This document shows, piece after piece, positions 15,290 to 25,209 of a stretch of DNA of 27,609 nucleotides. The DNA comes from Proteiniphilum sp. UBA5283 (GTDB lineage Bacteria; Bacteroidota; Bacteroidia; Bacteroidales; Dysgonomonadaceae), in the NCBI GenBank assembly GCA_002408485.1, contig DHSP01000038.1, positions 1-27,609 of the forward strand, read 5' to 3'. Below the pieces are notes generated by a model that did not search any database, was not told where the DNA came from, and saw only the letters and a list, made by a program, of their open reading frames with translations. The first letter of the stretch is position 1; each line of letters opens with the position of its first letter. Both the position numbers and the translations under genes were made by a program.

Positions 15290-17266
15290 ATGAACATGAA
15301 AACAATCGCCATAAACGCAAATCATCACATTGTCACAAGAGTGGCAATCCTATTGATGTGGATCAGTCTGTTCTCCTGTAAAGATTTTCTAGATGTGGAT
15401 GATTATTTCAAACATACCACGCAGCTCGATTCCGTCTTTCAGAGAAAAGAGCAGGTTGAGCAGTACATCCGGGGTGCAGCCAGCTTTCTGCCCAACGAAG
15501 GCAATCTCTGGACCAATGCTCCCAATCCCTTCCAGGGAGCTTCCGACGAAAATTTCACCTCTTTCAATGACAACCGGCATGCTGCCATCAAATTCCTGCT
15601 GGATGAGATCACGGAATTCAGCACCTACTTCAACAATTATGCCAATTACTATACGGGAATCCGACGAGCATCCATTGTGCTGAAACGCATCAGCGAGGTG
15701 CAGGATATTTCCGACCTGGACCGGCGTGATTTCATGGGGAGATGCTACTTCCTCAGAGGGTACTACTATTACCAGTTGCTCCTGCAGTACGGGCCGGTCC
15801 CCATCATGCCTGACGACCCCTTCGCCGTGGATGCCGGCGTGGATGAGATGTCGATTGAAAGAAGCACCTACGATGAGTGCGTGGAATACATCTGCGAAAA
15901 CATGAAACTGGCATCCGAGCTGCTTTACACGGAAAGGTCACTGGAAGATATCTCGTTGCCAACCAAAGGAGCAGCTTTGGCGGTCATTTCCCGTGTAAGG
16001 CTGTATGCTGCCAGCCCCTGGTTCAATGGCGGAAGCGGAGGATTGTATACGGACTGGAAACGGGAAAGCGACGGGGCTCACTTCATCAGTCAGAACGTGG
16101 AAAATGAAAAGTGGGGGAAAGCGGCTGTGGCAGCCAGGCGTTTGATCGATATGAACCAGTATGCACTGCACACTTCCCAAAAGAAGACCGACACAAAGGC
16201 ATTGCCCGATGTAGTGACAGATGCATACAACACAAGGCCCATCTCCCAGTTCAACCCTCTCGAAATAGACCCTTTCAGGTCGTATGCGGAAGTATTCAAC
16301 GGAGACATTTCTCTCGCCATGAACCACGAAGTCATCTATTCCTGCTTCCCCACACAAAGCGGCAAAGACGCACCGGCGGGTATAGCCATGCCTGCCATTA
16401 TGGGAGGGATGAACGGATTGAATCTCACACAGGATGTGGCAGATGCATTTTATATGGAAGACGGCACGCCGTTTACGATGCCCGAAGCGGCACATGAAGC
16501 CATTGGAGTAGGAAAAAGTTTTTCCGGATACAACCTCTCGGGGAAAGCGGCCAAAATGCACAACAACCGGGAGATGCGCTTTTATGTCTCCATCGGGTTC
16601 AATCATGCAATCTGGCCCAATGCCTCCTATACCGGATCCAGCAACCTCAAAAACCTGGAGGTGCAATACTATGCGGATGGGAATGCCGGTCCTCCCGCCA
16701 ACTTTGCGGTCGACTACAACCATTCTGGATATACCAGCAAAAAATATGTCAATTCGGAAGACATCATCACCAACGGATCCATTCGTCCCAAGGCTTTTCC
16801 TATTTTCCGTTACGCGGAGATACTGCTCAACTATGCGGAGGCCCTGAATGAATTGAATGGCAGCTACAGCGAAGACAGCATCACAATCAATGGCCGGGAT
16901 GAGGCCGGAATTCTCGATGCTTTCAACCAAGTACGATACCGTGCCGGATTGCCCGGTTTGACTTCGTTGCCCTCACAGGCAGAAATGCGGGAGTTGATCA
17001 AGGCTGAGCGTCGCATCGAATTCAATTGTGAGGGCCATCGCTATCACGATGTGCGCAGATGGGGTGAAGCTTATGAAGCATACAACAGGCCGGTATTGGG
17101 GATGAACATCAAAGCAAGAATGTCCGAAAGGGAGATCTTCTATACCGTCACAACCCTGACAGACGATAAAGCCAGAAGATATTTCGATTACAAAAACTAT
17201 TTTTACCCGATTCCAAAATCAGCTCTGAACCGGAATGACAAACTGAAACAGAATCCCGGATGGTAA
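15290..17266 (+). CDS. SusD/RagB-family glycan-binding outer-membrane lipoprotein
   Basis: 658 residues from ATG 15290. This start is chosen because it gives a lipoprotein signal with Cys30 (ISLFSCKDFLDVDD); an in-frame ATG at 15230 would overlap SusC and spoil the signal. ATG 15296 is also possible. Hallmarks of the family are the N-terminal TPR-like segment (RRDFMGRCYFLRGYYYYQLL, YGPVPIMPD) and the C-terminal blocks LNYAEALNELNG and AERRIEFNCEGHRYHDVRRW. It forms the lid of the SusC transporter and binds the target glycan. It is the third gene of the operon, overlapping or nearly touching the next gene. Confidence 0.95.
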   Translation: MNMKTIAINANHHIVTRVAILLMWISLFSCKDFLDVDDYFKHTTQLDSVFQRKEQVEQYIRGAASFLPNEGNLWTNAPNPFQGASDENFTSFNDNRHAAIKFLLDEITEFSTYFNNYANYYTGIRRASIVLKRISEVQDISDLDRRDFMGRCYFLRGYYYYQLLLQYGPVPIMPDDPFAVDAGVDEMSIERSTYDECVEYICENMKLASELLYTERSLEDISLPTKGAALAVISRVRLYAASPWFNGGSGGLYTDWKRESDGAHFISQNVENEKWGKAAVAARRLIDMNQYALHTSQKKTDTKALPDVVTDAYNTRPISQFNPLEIDPFRSYAEVFNGDISLAMNHEVIYSCFPTQSGKDAPAGIAMPAIMGGMNGLNLTQDVADAFYMEDGTPFTMPEAAHEAIGVGKSFSGYNLSGKAAKMHNNREMRFYVSIGFNHAIWPNASYTGSSNLKNLEVQYYADGNAGPPANFAVDYNHSGYTSKKYVNSEDIITNGSIRPKAFPIFRYAEILLNYAEALNELNGSYSEDSITINGRDEAGILDAFNQVRYRAGLPGLTSLPSQAEMRELIKAERRIEFNCEGHRYHDVRRWGEAYEAYNRPVLGMNIKARMSEREIFYTVTTLTDDKARRYFDYKNYFYPIPKSALNRNDKLKQNPGW

Positions 17267-17280
17267 TCACGTTAAAAGTT

Positions 17281-18195
17281 ATGATTATGAGAAAAGTTCT
17301 ATTATTTTCAATTTGGATAGCGGCAACGGCGTTTTTTACGGCATGTGAGGCTATTGATCCTCTGTCATCCGAGCAATACCGGAAAGAGATCTACATCATC
17401 GGATCATATAAAGATGTGCTGCAATCTGATTTGCCGTACGGCGAAAATGAGGAGACCTTTGTGTCCATTGCAGTAAGCGGTTCGCAGCGTATTGATCGTG
17501 ACGTGACCGTCACACTCAGGCACAATGATGAAATTATCCGCAGGTATAATGACAAGTACATGCTGGATGCCCCGGTGAAATACCAACAATTGGATCCGGC
17601 ACGGATCCGGATCCCCTCATGGTCTGCCACAATCAAAGCAGGAGAGATTTATGCACATCTCCCTTTCACCGTGAACAGTAGCGGTCTGCACTGTGATTCA
17701 CTCTACGCAATCAGTTTTGAGATTGAGTCTGTTTCCGAATACATGAAATCGGAAAATGACACTTCGCTCATTCTGACACTCAAGCTCACAAACGATTATT
17801 CCGGCTCCTATCAGCTGGAGGCAAGCAAAAGCAGTTTGACAGAGAACGACAACGGAGAATGGGTGGAGGTGGGACTGCCGGTGCCTGTCAGCATTCAACG
17901 GTCTCTCACCGCCATATCGGAAAGCGAGGTGAGATTCTTCCACGAAAAGCAAAAAGAGACCTATAACGATTATGTACATTCCTGGGACCCGGGAGGAGAT
18001 TATTTTCGGGCCATTGACAATTACTGCATCGTGTTCGAAAGAATTGGGGAAAGCAACAACTTCACGGTCAAACCATGGGGCTCCATGACCATTCTGGATG
18101 GAGAAGCGACCTTTGACAAGGGCTCTTTTTCGTTCTGGTATGACTATGAGATGGGAGCTATACGCTATCGCATGAAAGGGGTATTCAGAAAGTAA
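17281..18195 (+). CDS. DUF1735/DUF4361-like surface lipoprotein (SusE/F-position protein)
   Basis: 304 residues from ATG 17281 (17287 and the SusD-overlapping 17260 are alternatives). Lipobox FFTAC gives Cys22. The N-terminal half (about 30-165) resembles the DUF1735 (BT_3987-type) Ig-like domain, with features such as RDVTVTLRHNDEIIRRYN, a buried ARIRIPSWSATIKAGE strand and LPFTVNSSGL. The C-terminal part (about 175-304; NDYSGSYQLEAS, then YRMKGVFRK at the end) fits the DUF4361-type domain. Such proteins follow SusD in many PULs and are believed to be accessory glycan-binding proteins. The family assignment is by motif recognition and the ligand is unknown. It is the last gene of the operon; a terminator hairpin follows 35 bp after the stop. 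Confidence 0.75.
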   Translation: MIMRKVLLFSIWIAATAFFTACEAIDPLSSEQYRKEIYIIGSYKDVLQSDLPYGENEETFVSIAVSGSQRIDRDVTVTLRHNDEIIRRYNDKYMLDAPVKYQQLDPARIRIPSWSATIKAGEIYAHLPFTVNSSGLHCDSLYAISFEIESVSEYMKSENDTSLILTLKLTNDYSGSYQLEASKSSLTENDNGEWVEVGLPVPVSIQRSLTAISESEVRFFHEKQKETYNDYVHSWDPGGDYFRAIDNYCIVFERIGESNNFTVKPWGSMTILDGEATFDKGSFSFWYDYEMGAIRYRMKGVFRK

Positions 18196-18230
18196 AAGTA
18201 AATGACTGATCCATTTTTTGAGTAATAAAG

Positions 18231-18262
18231 AGGCCGCCTCATCATAAACCATGAGACGGCCT
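18231..18262 (+). terminator. Hairpin terminator between the two convergent PULs
   Basis: AGGCCGCCTCAT (18231-18242) pairs with ATGAGACGGCCT (18251-18262) with one mismatch and an 8-nt loop. TTCTT follows on the + side and an A/T-rich stretch lies on the other side. It is placed 35 bp after the last + gene and could serve both converging operons. Confidence 0.7.
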
Positions 18263-18383
18263 TTCTTGGTACCACGCTCGGTATCCCTTATATAAACCAT
18301 CGTTGGGGATGGCATATCGGGAACGTTGACCGGAACTATTTCACCTTTTCTTTACGAGTCGGCCAACCCGATGGTTGATTTCT
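18263..18383 (+). other. Short spacer with a coding-like C-terminal scrap
   Basis: Between the terminator and the end of the minus-strand GH43 gene. The + frame from 18229 to the TGA at 18376-18378 has no start codon but reads protein-like from about 18283 (YINHRWGWHIGNVDRNYF, then TFSLRVGQPDG and stop). It looks like the C-terminal end of a lost gene. I do not recognise the family. An imperfect inverted repeat (AACCATCG at 18295-18302, CGATGGTT at 18369-18376) spans it. Confidence 0.3.
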
Positions 18384-20051
18384 TCATTTCGATTTCTTGC
18401 CCCAGTAGGTGGCATTCAGATTTTTTTCCGTGCCGGCATACACCAGTGTGACACGGCGGGGGTTGGCTTCCCAGTCCACCTCACGTTCCACGCATACAAT
18501 GACGTTACCCAGGGTAAGTTGCCTTTTAGATGCATTGAAACTCCAATTACCTGTGAGCGCACCCGACAGGGTGCCGTTGGCATGGAGGGTTAAGGTGGTA
18601 GCCCTGTTTTGCTCTCCATAGGCATACTCCAGTTTGATGTGTTCCCACGTTCCCACAAGTGAATCTTTTGTGATGGTCCCATAATCGGGCACGGCGGCAT
18701 AACGTTCAGGCAATGCAAGTGGCCAGAGGTTGTCGGGCTCGGCAGGAGAGGCCGGACACCATACAATGCGACGGACATGCCCCATCATAATGGCATTGGA
18801 GTAAGGGTTGCCACCCACGTTGGCAGGCAATCGCCCCTGTGACATGTAGAACCACTCGTTGCTGTTTTCCTTTTGAAAGATGGCACAATGTGATATACCC
18901 ACCCATCCGTTGCTGAGGTTGAATCTGTAGGGGTGAGTTACAAGGGGATAGCAGTCTCCTCGTCCGTTGGTGAAATTGCGTCCGGTGATATCCAGATAGG
19001 GTCCTTCGATGTTTTCACTGCGCACCACCCGCGTATTGTAGGCCACATCGAGTGCATCATAAGCCAGGAACAGATAGTAGTAGCCATCCTTGTAAATGAT
19101 CTCGGGCGCTTCACTTCCTTGCCAGCGGGACGAAGCATTCCGTGTTCCTATCCTCATACCGTAGCGGGCTGTGAGTTCCTCCACACTGTCGGCATAAGGC
19201 TCACCCAGCGTATTGACCGGTTTACCGGTGGTGGCATTCACTTCAAGTAGTGCAAAACCGCTGTGCCAGGAACCGTATATCAGGAAGTGTTTACCTCCCG
19301 GTGTGACAATATAGGCAGGGTCGATGGCATTGTAATAGAAATAGGCATTCCAGTCCGACAAGCTCGTGCGGTTGTAATTTTTGCCCCGGTCCGAGGAGGA
19401 GCTGGTCACAAAGCCCTTGTCGGTCCATACTGCTCCTGCAGGATCGGTTGATTCACACATCCCGATGAAGGCTCTTTCTGTCCAGCTTCCGTCGAAGTTG
19501 GCAGCCGTATTGGCTTTGCCAGTTTTGATGTAATTGTCGATGATGATGCAGTAGTACATCCGCAAGATCTCCTGCCCCCCTACATTGACGCGGCGCACCA
19601 CCGGCGCCCAGTAGCCGTAGTTGATGCTCGCTTTGGGAATAATCTCGAGTCCCATCCGTGAACGGATAGCATTGAGCGAGTCGGCCACCCAGGCAGGAGG
19701 ATCGTAAAAGGGTCCCCCCACCCACTCCCAGTTTACCAGGTCGGTGGACCGTTTCCCCTGAAAATGCCCGTGTCCCTCGTGCTCATTGCCATACGACGCA
19801 TCGGTGCCATACATGTAGTAATATCCTTTATAGTAAGCAACAGAGGGGTCATGTACATTGGCCAGGTTCCACTGACTGCGCTTCGACCAGGAGGATATCA
19901 CCGAATAATCATCGGCGTAAGTTGGTATGCTCCATTCGGGATTGGGTTTGGGTTTGGGTTTTTCCACATCGGGAATATCTTCACCCGCACACCCTGTGAC
20001 GGACAAGGTGGTAATGATGATAAATATAAGAAACAAATATGGCTGTCTCAT
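18384..20051 (-). CDS. GH43 endo-alpha-1,5-L-arabinanase-type lipoprotein
   Basis: 555 residues from ATG 20051, chosen because it gives a lipoprotein signal with lipobox SVTGC (Cys21); an in-frame ATG at 20093 would add a tail before the signal. A short Lys-Pro linker (KPKPKPNP, about 31-38) precedes the GH43 propeller (about 45-440). Catalytic residues are base Asp68 (NVHDPSVAYY), modulator Asp244 (NAIDPAYIV) and acid Glu314 (QGSEAPEIIY), with the GSWHSG motif of arabinanases at 260-265. A C-terminal domain (about 455-555; VGTWEHIKLEY, LTLHANGTLSG) resembles the lipocalin-like GH43 C-terminal domain found on surface endo-arabinanases. It probably cuts arabinan at the cell surface before uptake by the SusCD pair encoded upstream. 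It is the last gene of the minus-strand PUL, 87 bp after SusD. Confidence 0.87.
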   Translation of the reverse strand: MRQPYLFLIFIIITTLSVTGCAGEDIPDVEKPKPKPNPEWSIPTYADDYSVISSWSKRSQWNLANVHDPSVAYYKGYYYMYGTDASYGNEHEGHGHFQGKRSTDLVNWEWVGGPFYDPPAWVADSLNAIRSRMGLEIIPKASINYGYWAPVVRRVNVGGQEILRMYYCIIIDNYIKTGKANTAANFDGSWTERAFIGMCESTDPAGAVWTDKGFVTSSSSDRGKNYNRTSLSDWNAYFYYNAIDPAYIVTPGGKHFLIYGSWHSGFALLEVNATTGKPVNTLGEPYADSVEELTARYGMRIGTRNASSRWQGSEAPEIIYKDGYYYLFLAYDALDVAYNTRVVRSENIEGPYLDITGRNFTNGRGDCYPLVTHPYRFNLSNGWVGISHCAIFQKENSNEWFYMSQGRLPANVGGNPYSNAIMMGHVRRIVWCPASPAEPDNLWPLALPERYAAVPDYGTITKDSLVGTWEHIKLEYAYGEQNRATTLTLHANGTLSGALTGNWSFNASKRQLTLGNVIVCVEREVDWEANPRRVTLVYAGTEKNLNATYWGKKSK

Positions 20052-20138
20052 CTCCGTGCTGTTTATGGACAAGACTTCCTTACCAAACTTCATTGGGTGG
20101 AGGTCGACAAGAAAGTCTCCAAGTTAAGTAAAAAATTC

Positions 20139-21893
20139 CTACTGTACAACAGGGTGAATATTGTATTTCTCCCTGAATGCAGGTCCGTTATCTTCATTCT
20201 TGTTTGCTGAATTGCCCTCCAGGTTGGGATTGGCATTCAGCGTAGATTGAAAAATGGGAAAATATTCATGTCCCTTGTAATAGTGTTGAAATGAAGAAGC
20301 ACTGGCCGTTTCGGCGGTGAGTTCTTCGGTGGAGGCTGTGCCGTCGAGTTTATAATAGCCATGCTCAATCAACTGATTCATGCGGCCCTGATCGTAAAAG
20401 AAACCCCAGCGAAGCAAGTCGATGCCGCGTCCGTTTTCGCAACCAAATTCTTTGGGTCGCTCCACGTTAGCGATCTGTTCGAAAAGTGCATCCGCAGAAG
20501 GGAAGTCGGCAAGTTTCAAATCCTCGAGTGCCACGCGTCGACGTACCTCGTTGATATAATTGATGGCCGTCTGTGTGGGACCGTTGATTTCGTTTTCGCA
20601 TTCCGCGGCACGCAGCAGCACATCGCTGTATCGCATCAGACGCAGGTTTACCCCACAGTGCAGACCATTGGTAATGGAGCTGTAGATGTTATTCCGTGCG
20701 TTGGTAAACTTGGCGATGGAGATGCCCCCTTGTGCATTGTTTGACAGGGGTGTTTCAGTGATCTCGGTTTTATACACCACGTTGCTGCGCGGATCACCAT
20801 TAGGATAGGCCGCCGTCTTCTGGCCTGTATAGCTGCTGTATGCATCTTCGTAAGTTACCAGTGTCCAGTAAAGGCGGGGATCGAGGCGACCATCTGTGGA
20901 GTGTTCTTTTTTGAACAGGTTGTACAGCCAGGGGGAGCCGGCCAGGTCGCCCCAGCTACCCAGCTGCTGAGAGGCATAATTGCTCTCCACCGCATGGCCC
21001 TGCGTAGCCTGAGAGCTGATGTTCACCGGGGTCCACTCTTCGTCGGTACCCCCTGTACCATAGTCCATAAACTGTACTTCAAAGAGGCTCTCCGCATTGT
21101 TCTCGTAAGCAGCTCCTTCCCTGAAATTGTCCCCATAATCGGCAGTCAGTGCATATCGTCCATACTTCCCTGCGATGATATCTTTCAATATGGTATAGGC
21201 CTCATCAAATTTATGCCGAAACATGAGCGCACGGGCCATATAACCCGCAGCAGCGCCACACGTGGCACGTCCCTTGGCCCATTCCCCCCCTTTATCGCGT
21301 GAAGGCAACATTTCCATCGCTTTTGCCAGGTCCATTTCTATCTGGTCGAACACCTCATCCTGCGTATTGTTGGATGCATACATGGTGTTGATGTCGGAAT
21401 AGGCTGCGTAGTCGGTGATAAGGGGTACAGTCTGATAATAGGTCGACAGATGGTAGTAAGCCAAAGCTCTGAGAAAAAGAGCCTGTCCTGCGATCTGATT
21501 GTACGAGTCGCGCGACATCTCCACGACGTCCACTTTCGACAACACGAAGTTGGTACGGTTTACCACATGATACCAGTCGCGCCAGATCCATTGATCTCCA
21601 ATCTCAATGGTGCCCGGAGAGTTCAGGTTATCGTACTCAAGATACCACTGCTGCGATGAATTCCACACTTCGTCGCCCCGCACGGCATCCATCGTGTAGC
21701 CAACACGGGCAAACGATCCTTCGAGGCGAATGCGGTTATAACATGCGATAACCGCCTCCTGAAGCTCCGCCTCCGTATCGCCAAAATCGTAGGTGGTCTG
21801 GTTGTTGGGGTTTACTACATTGAGCGCGTCATTGCAAGCCATAAAGCCTCCCATGAACGCCAACATGACAAGAATAATATTTAGAGGTTTCAT
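20139..21893 (-). CDS. SusD/RagB-family glycan-binding lipoprotein (right PUL)
   Basis: 584 residues, lipobox FMACN (Cys20). Family blocks include IAGQALFLRALAYYHLSTYY with TVPLITDYA, LRLMRYSDVLLRAAECENEI, NEVRRRVALED, ERPKEFGCENGRGIDLLRWG and a terminal HEYFPIFQSTLNANPNL. It is the lid/binding partner of the SusC encoded 12 bp upstream and appears intact. Sequence features differ clearly from the SusD at 15290, so the two loci do not seem to be recent duplicates. Confidence 0.95.
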   Translation of the reverse strand: MKPLNIILVMLAFMGGFMACNDALNVVNPNNQTTYDFGDTEAELQEAVIACYNRIRLEGSFARVGYTMDAVRGDEVWNSSQQWYLEYDNLNSPGTIEIGDQWIWRDWYHVVNRTNFVLSKVDVVEMSRDSYNQIAGQALFLRALAYYHLSTYYQTVPLITDYAAYSDINTMYASNNTQDEVFDQIEMDLAKAMEMLPSRDKGGEWAKGRATCGAAAGYMARALMFRHKFDEAYTILKDIIAGKYGRYALTADYGDNFREGAAYENNAESLFEVQFMDYGTGGTDEEWTPVNISSQATQGHAVESNYASQQLGSWGDLAGSPWLYNLFKKEHSTDGRLDPRLYWTLVTYEDAYSSYTGQKTAAYPNGDPRSNVVYKTEITETPLSNNAQGGISIAKFTNARNNIYSSITNGLHCGVNLRLMRYSDVLLRAAECENEINGPTQTAINYINEVRRRVALEDLKLADFPSADALFEQIANVERPKEFGCENGRGIDLLRWGFFYDQGRMNQLIEHGYYKLDGTASTEELTAETASASSFQHYYKGHEYFPIFQSTLNANPNLEGNSANKNEDNGPAFREKYNIHPVVQ

Positions 21894-21905
21894 ACGATTA
21901 AATTT

Positions 21906-24900
21906 TTAAAATGAGAGATTCAGGCCAAACATCACACTTCGGGGTGTGGGATAGGAAGAGTAGTTGTAACCGGGCGTAAAAGTGCCACCCGCAAAATCCA
22001 CATTGTAACCCCTGTATTTGGTGAGCGTAGCCAGATTCTGACCCGACGCATATATACGTACGTTGTGCACATAGCCGTTGAACCATTTGTCGGGGAGGTT
22101 ATAACCCAGCGTGACGTTGCCAATTTTCAAATAGGTACCATCCTGCAAGAAACGTTCGCTGAACATATCATTGGTGATAGAACCACTCGACTTATAGGCT
22201 ACGCGTGGCACATCTGTATCCATGTTGTCCGGTGTCCAGGCATTCAACAGGTCAACGCTCTTGTTGAGGGTACCATAGGAGCTACGCAAGGTGACATCCA
22301 CGAAATCGACTACTTTAAAACCGGCGGCTCCATAAGTCGACACACTCAAGTCGAACCCTTTCCATTCAATTCTTGCATTCAGTCCGAAATGAACCTTGGG
22401 TATGCCACTGCCGAGGTATTTGCGGTCCTCGTTGGTGATTTCACCGTCGTTGTTAAGGTCGGCATAAGCCACATCACCGGGTTGTGCCCCTGGTTGATTG
22501 ATGTAAATCCCTTCGGCATTGACCCGGTTGTCGATCTCCGCCTGCGACTGGAAGATTCCATCATACACGTAACCATAGAATGCACCCACTTCGCGACCCA
22601 CTTCCGTACGGCTGTAGCCATCGGTACGCGGTTCGCCCGAAACACCCAGCCTGGTCACCTTGTTCTTGAGAGTGGAAAAGTTGGCGGAAATATCATATTT
22701 CACCGCATTGCGGCGGTTGCGATAGTTCACCAGGAACTCAAGACCGGAGTTCTCCATGGTGGCCGCGTTCATGGTGACGGTTGCGTTGGTAGCGCCGGCA
22801 TTGGCTGGCACAGCTACACTATACAGCAGATCCTCCGATGTGGACTTATACCAGTCGACCGTAAATTCCAGCTGGTTATTGAATAGTCCCAGGTCGAGCC
22901 CCACATCGAGCATTTTCTTCTTCTCCCACCGGATAGCCGTGTTGACATAGTTAGAAATAGATGACCCTGTCACCTTGTTATTCCCAAAACTGTAGGTATA
23001 ATCTCCTCTTGCCATCACATCCATATACTGATATTCGCCGATGTTTTCGTTCCCGAGCTCACCATAGCTTCCGCGAAGTTTGAACAGGTTGATGAGCGAA
23101 GGTGCAACGGGAAAGAAGTTTTCACGCTCCATACGCCAGCCTGCCGATACCGACGGGAACCAGCCCCAACGGTCGTTCGAAGAGAGGCGACTGGAACCAT
23201 CACGACGGACAGTAGCCGAAAACAGGTATTTCTCATCGAAATTGTAGTTGATCCTGCCAATATAGGAGGCCAGTACGTGCTCGCTTTCGTAGGTTGTGGC
23301 GGACGTCTCCTCGGCATTATTCACCTGCAGATAATAGGGCTCGGGCAGATTCACCCCTTTCCCGGCGAGTGTATGGTAGAGTTCCCGTTGGAAGGTCTGC
23401 CCCACGGTTACATTGAGGTTGTTGAGACCAAATTTCCCATCGTAGGTCAACAGGTTCTCCACCAGTGCATCGCTATAATTGCGGTAACCTTGAGAGAGCG
23501 TCTCGTTGCTTTTCGACAAATAGTTGGTGGTGCTCTGAATAAATGCGGGCACAAAGGTAAAGTCCTTCGCAAAAGTTTTGCTGTAGGACAGATTCAGTTT
23601 GTAATCGAGCTTATGGTTGCTGCTTTCACGACCCAGCATCTCCATGAGGTTTACATTTGCCGAACCCGATGCAACGATGCGATCCACCACAGCGTTTCTC
23701 TCCAACAGGCTGTTGGTGAGCAGCACGTTGGTCACACGCAGGTCGCCATGCACATCATCGTAATAAGTACCAAAGCCATATGAGTCGTAGTTGTACTGTG
23801 ATGCGGCAGGGATTTTGTCGTCGAGCACCCAGGTCGATTCGTCATACGCCTTGATGGTGGGCGGCAAGAGCAGTGCCGATGCCATGACGGGGTATTGTGC
23901 ACCGTAGAGACCCTGCACATATTCGTTGGCATTGCTGAGCGCCATGTTATCCTGATCGCTGTGACTATAGACCACGTTGGTCTGCATTTTTACAAACTTC
24001 ACGTTCATGCTGTTGTTGATGCGGGCGGTATAACGCTCGAAGTTGGGGCCCGCGCCCACCATGGTACCTTCCTGGCTGAAGTAGTCGAGACCGATGTTGT
24101 AGGTGTTGTTGACCCCACCCCCTGAGATGTTGATGTTGTGATTCTGGCGGATACCGGTTTTGAACGCCTCATTGAACCAATTGGTGTTCACCACCTCGGG
24201 ATCGATATACTTGTCACTCGCAGGGTTGTAACCGGCAGGCACGTCCATGCCGCTGTTATGGTAAGCCATGGTGGTATATATTCCATACTGGCGGGAATCC
24301 ATTACATCATATACGCCCCTGCGCACCTGGTCTACACCCACGTAGCCGCTATAGTCGATCTTCATGGGTTTGTTCACGGCACCCTGCTTGGTGGTGATGA
24401 TCACCACCCCGTTGGCGGCACGCGATCCGTAAATAGCCGCTGCGGAAGCATCCTTCAGTACCTGCAGCGTTTCGATGTCGTTGGGTGAAAAGTCGCGGAT
24501 GGTTGTTCCCATGGGTACACCATCTACCACATAGAGTGGTGCGGTGCTACCAAAGGAACCGAAGCCACGGATGCGTACGGTGGGATCTGCTCCCGGCTGT
24601 CCGTCGGAAGTAATCTGCACACCGGCTATCTTACCTTCGAGCATGGTGGAGATGTTGGAGTGTGAGACCTTTTTCATCTCGTCGGTGTTGACAATGGCTA
24701 CCGACCCGGTGAGATCCACCTTGCGTTGTGTACCATAACCAATCACCACCACCTGCTCGAGTTCCATTAAATCGGAAACCAACGTAATGACGCCGAGGTC
24801 GGTCTTTCCATCCACGGCCAGCTCGGTACTTTTGTGTCCCACAAACGATACCACCAGCGTGGCATCGGCAGGAACCGCAAGTGAGAAGTTTCCATTCATG

Positions 24901-25109
24901 TCGGTAACGGTACCAAGGGTGGTTCCCTTTTGTTGCAGGGTGGCACCCGGAAGGGGTTCACCCGATTCGTCCACGACGTTTCCCTTCACGGTGATCAAGC
25001 CTGCCTGCATGGAGCGCAACTCCCGGGTGTTGCCCTTTCCTTCGGCGTGGGTTGCAGAGGCGAATGCCAGACATCCCAGCATCATCATAATTGTAATTGT
25101 ATGTCTCAT
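21906..25109 (-). CDS. SusC/RagA-family TonB-dependent transporter (right PUL)
   Basis: 1067 residues. Signal peptide (about 1-22), a carboxypeptidase-regulatory-like domain (about 38-115; GATLQQKGTTLGTVTDMNG), TonB-box-like segment (MELEQVVVIGYGTQRK), plug (about 125-230; PLYVVDGVPMGTTI, QVLKDASAAAIYGSRAANGV) and a barrel ending FGLNLSF. It would import arabinan-type oligosaccharides if the neighbouring endo-arabinanase reflects the substrate. A spacer of about 100 bp separates it from the lipoprotein gene upstream, so a separate promoter is possible, but no clear TAnnTTTG was found there. Confidence 0.95.
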   Translation of the reverse strand: MRHTITIMMMLGCLAFASATHAEGKGNTRELRSMQAGLITVKGNVVDESGEPLPGATLQQKGTTLGTVTDMNGNFSLAVPADATLVVSFVGHKSTELAVDGKTDLGVITLVSDLMELEQVVVIGYGTQRKVDLTGSVAIVNTDEMKKVSHSNISTMLEGKIAGVQITSDGQPGADPTVRIRGFGSFGSTAPLYVVDGVPMGTTIRDFSPNDIETLQVLKDASAAAIYGSRAANGVVIITTKQGAVNKPMKIDYSGYVGVDQVRRGVYDVMDSRQYGIYTTMAYHNSGMDVPAGYNPASDKYIDPEVVNTNWFNEAFKTGIRQNHNINISGGGVNNTYNIGLDYFSQEGTMVGAGPNFERYTARINNSMNVKFVKMQTNVVYSHSDQDNMALSNANEYVQGLYGAQYPVMASALLLPPTIKAYDESTWVLDDKIPAASQYNYDSYGFGTYYDDVHGDLRVTNVLLTNSLLERNAVVDRIVASGSANVNLMEMLGRESSNHKLDYKLNLSYSKTFAKDFTFVPAFIQSTTNYLSKSNETLSQGYRNYSDALVENLLTYDGKFGLNNLNVTVGQTFQRELYHTLAGKGVNLPEPYYLQVNNAEETSATTYESEHVLASYIGRINYNFDEKYLFSATVRRDGSSRLSSNDRWGWFPSVSAGWRMERENFFPVAPSLINLFKLRGSYGELGNENIGEYQYMDVMARGDYTYSFGNNKVTGSSISNYVNTAIRWEKKKMLDVGLDLGLFNNQLEFTVDWYKSTSEDLLYSVAVPANAGATNATVTMNAATMENSGLEFLVNYRNRRNAVKYDISANFSTLKNKVTRLGVSGEPRTDGYSRTEVGREVGAFYGYVYDGIFQSQAEIDNRVNAEGIYINQPGAQPGDVAYADLNNDGEITNEDRKYLGSGIPKVHFGLNARIEWKGFDLSVSTYGAAGFKVVDFVDVTLRSSYGTLNKSVDLLNAWTPDNMDTDVPRVAYKSSGSITNDMFSERFLQDGTYLKIGNVTLGYNLPDKWFNGYVHNVRIYASGQNLATLTKYRGYNVDFAGGTFTPGYNYSSYPTPRSVMFGLNLSF

Positions 25110-25209
25110 AGATATTTTTTTACATTTTGGTGTATGGAACCCGCTTCGATCATCATCTTGTATCGATGTTATTCTTGCTCGTTCCTCTTGTTTGTTTTTA
25201 TCCTGATGA

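Noticed and set aside
15938..16930. Long minus-strand open frame of 330 codons
   Set aside because: It lies fully inside the clear SusD gene on the + strand, has no recognisable domain, and its composition is that of an antisense shadow.
22065..22886. Plus-strand open frame of 273 codons
   Set aside because: It is antisense to the intact minus-strand SusC gene and resembles no protein; similar shadows occur along the whole gene.
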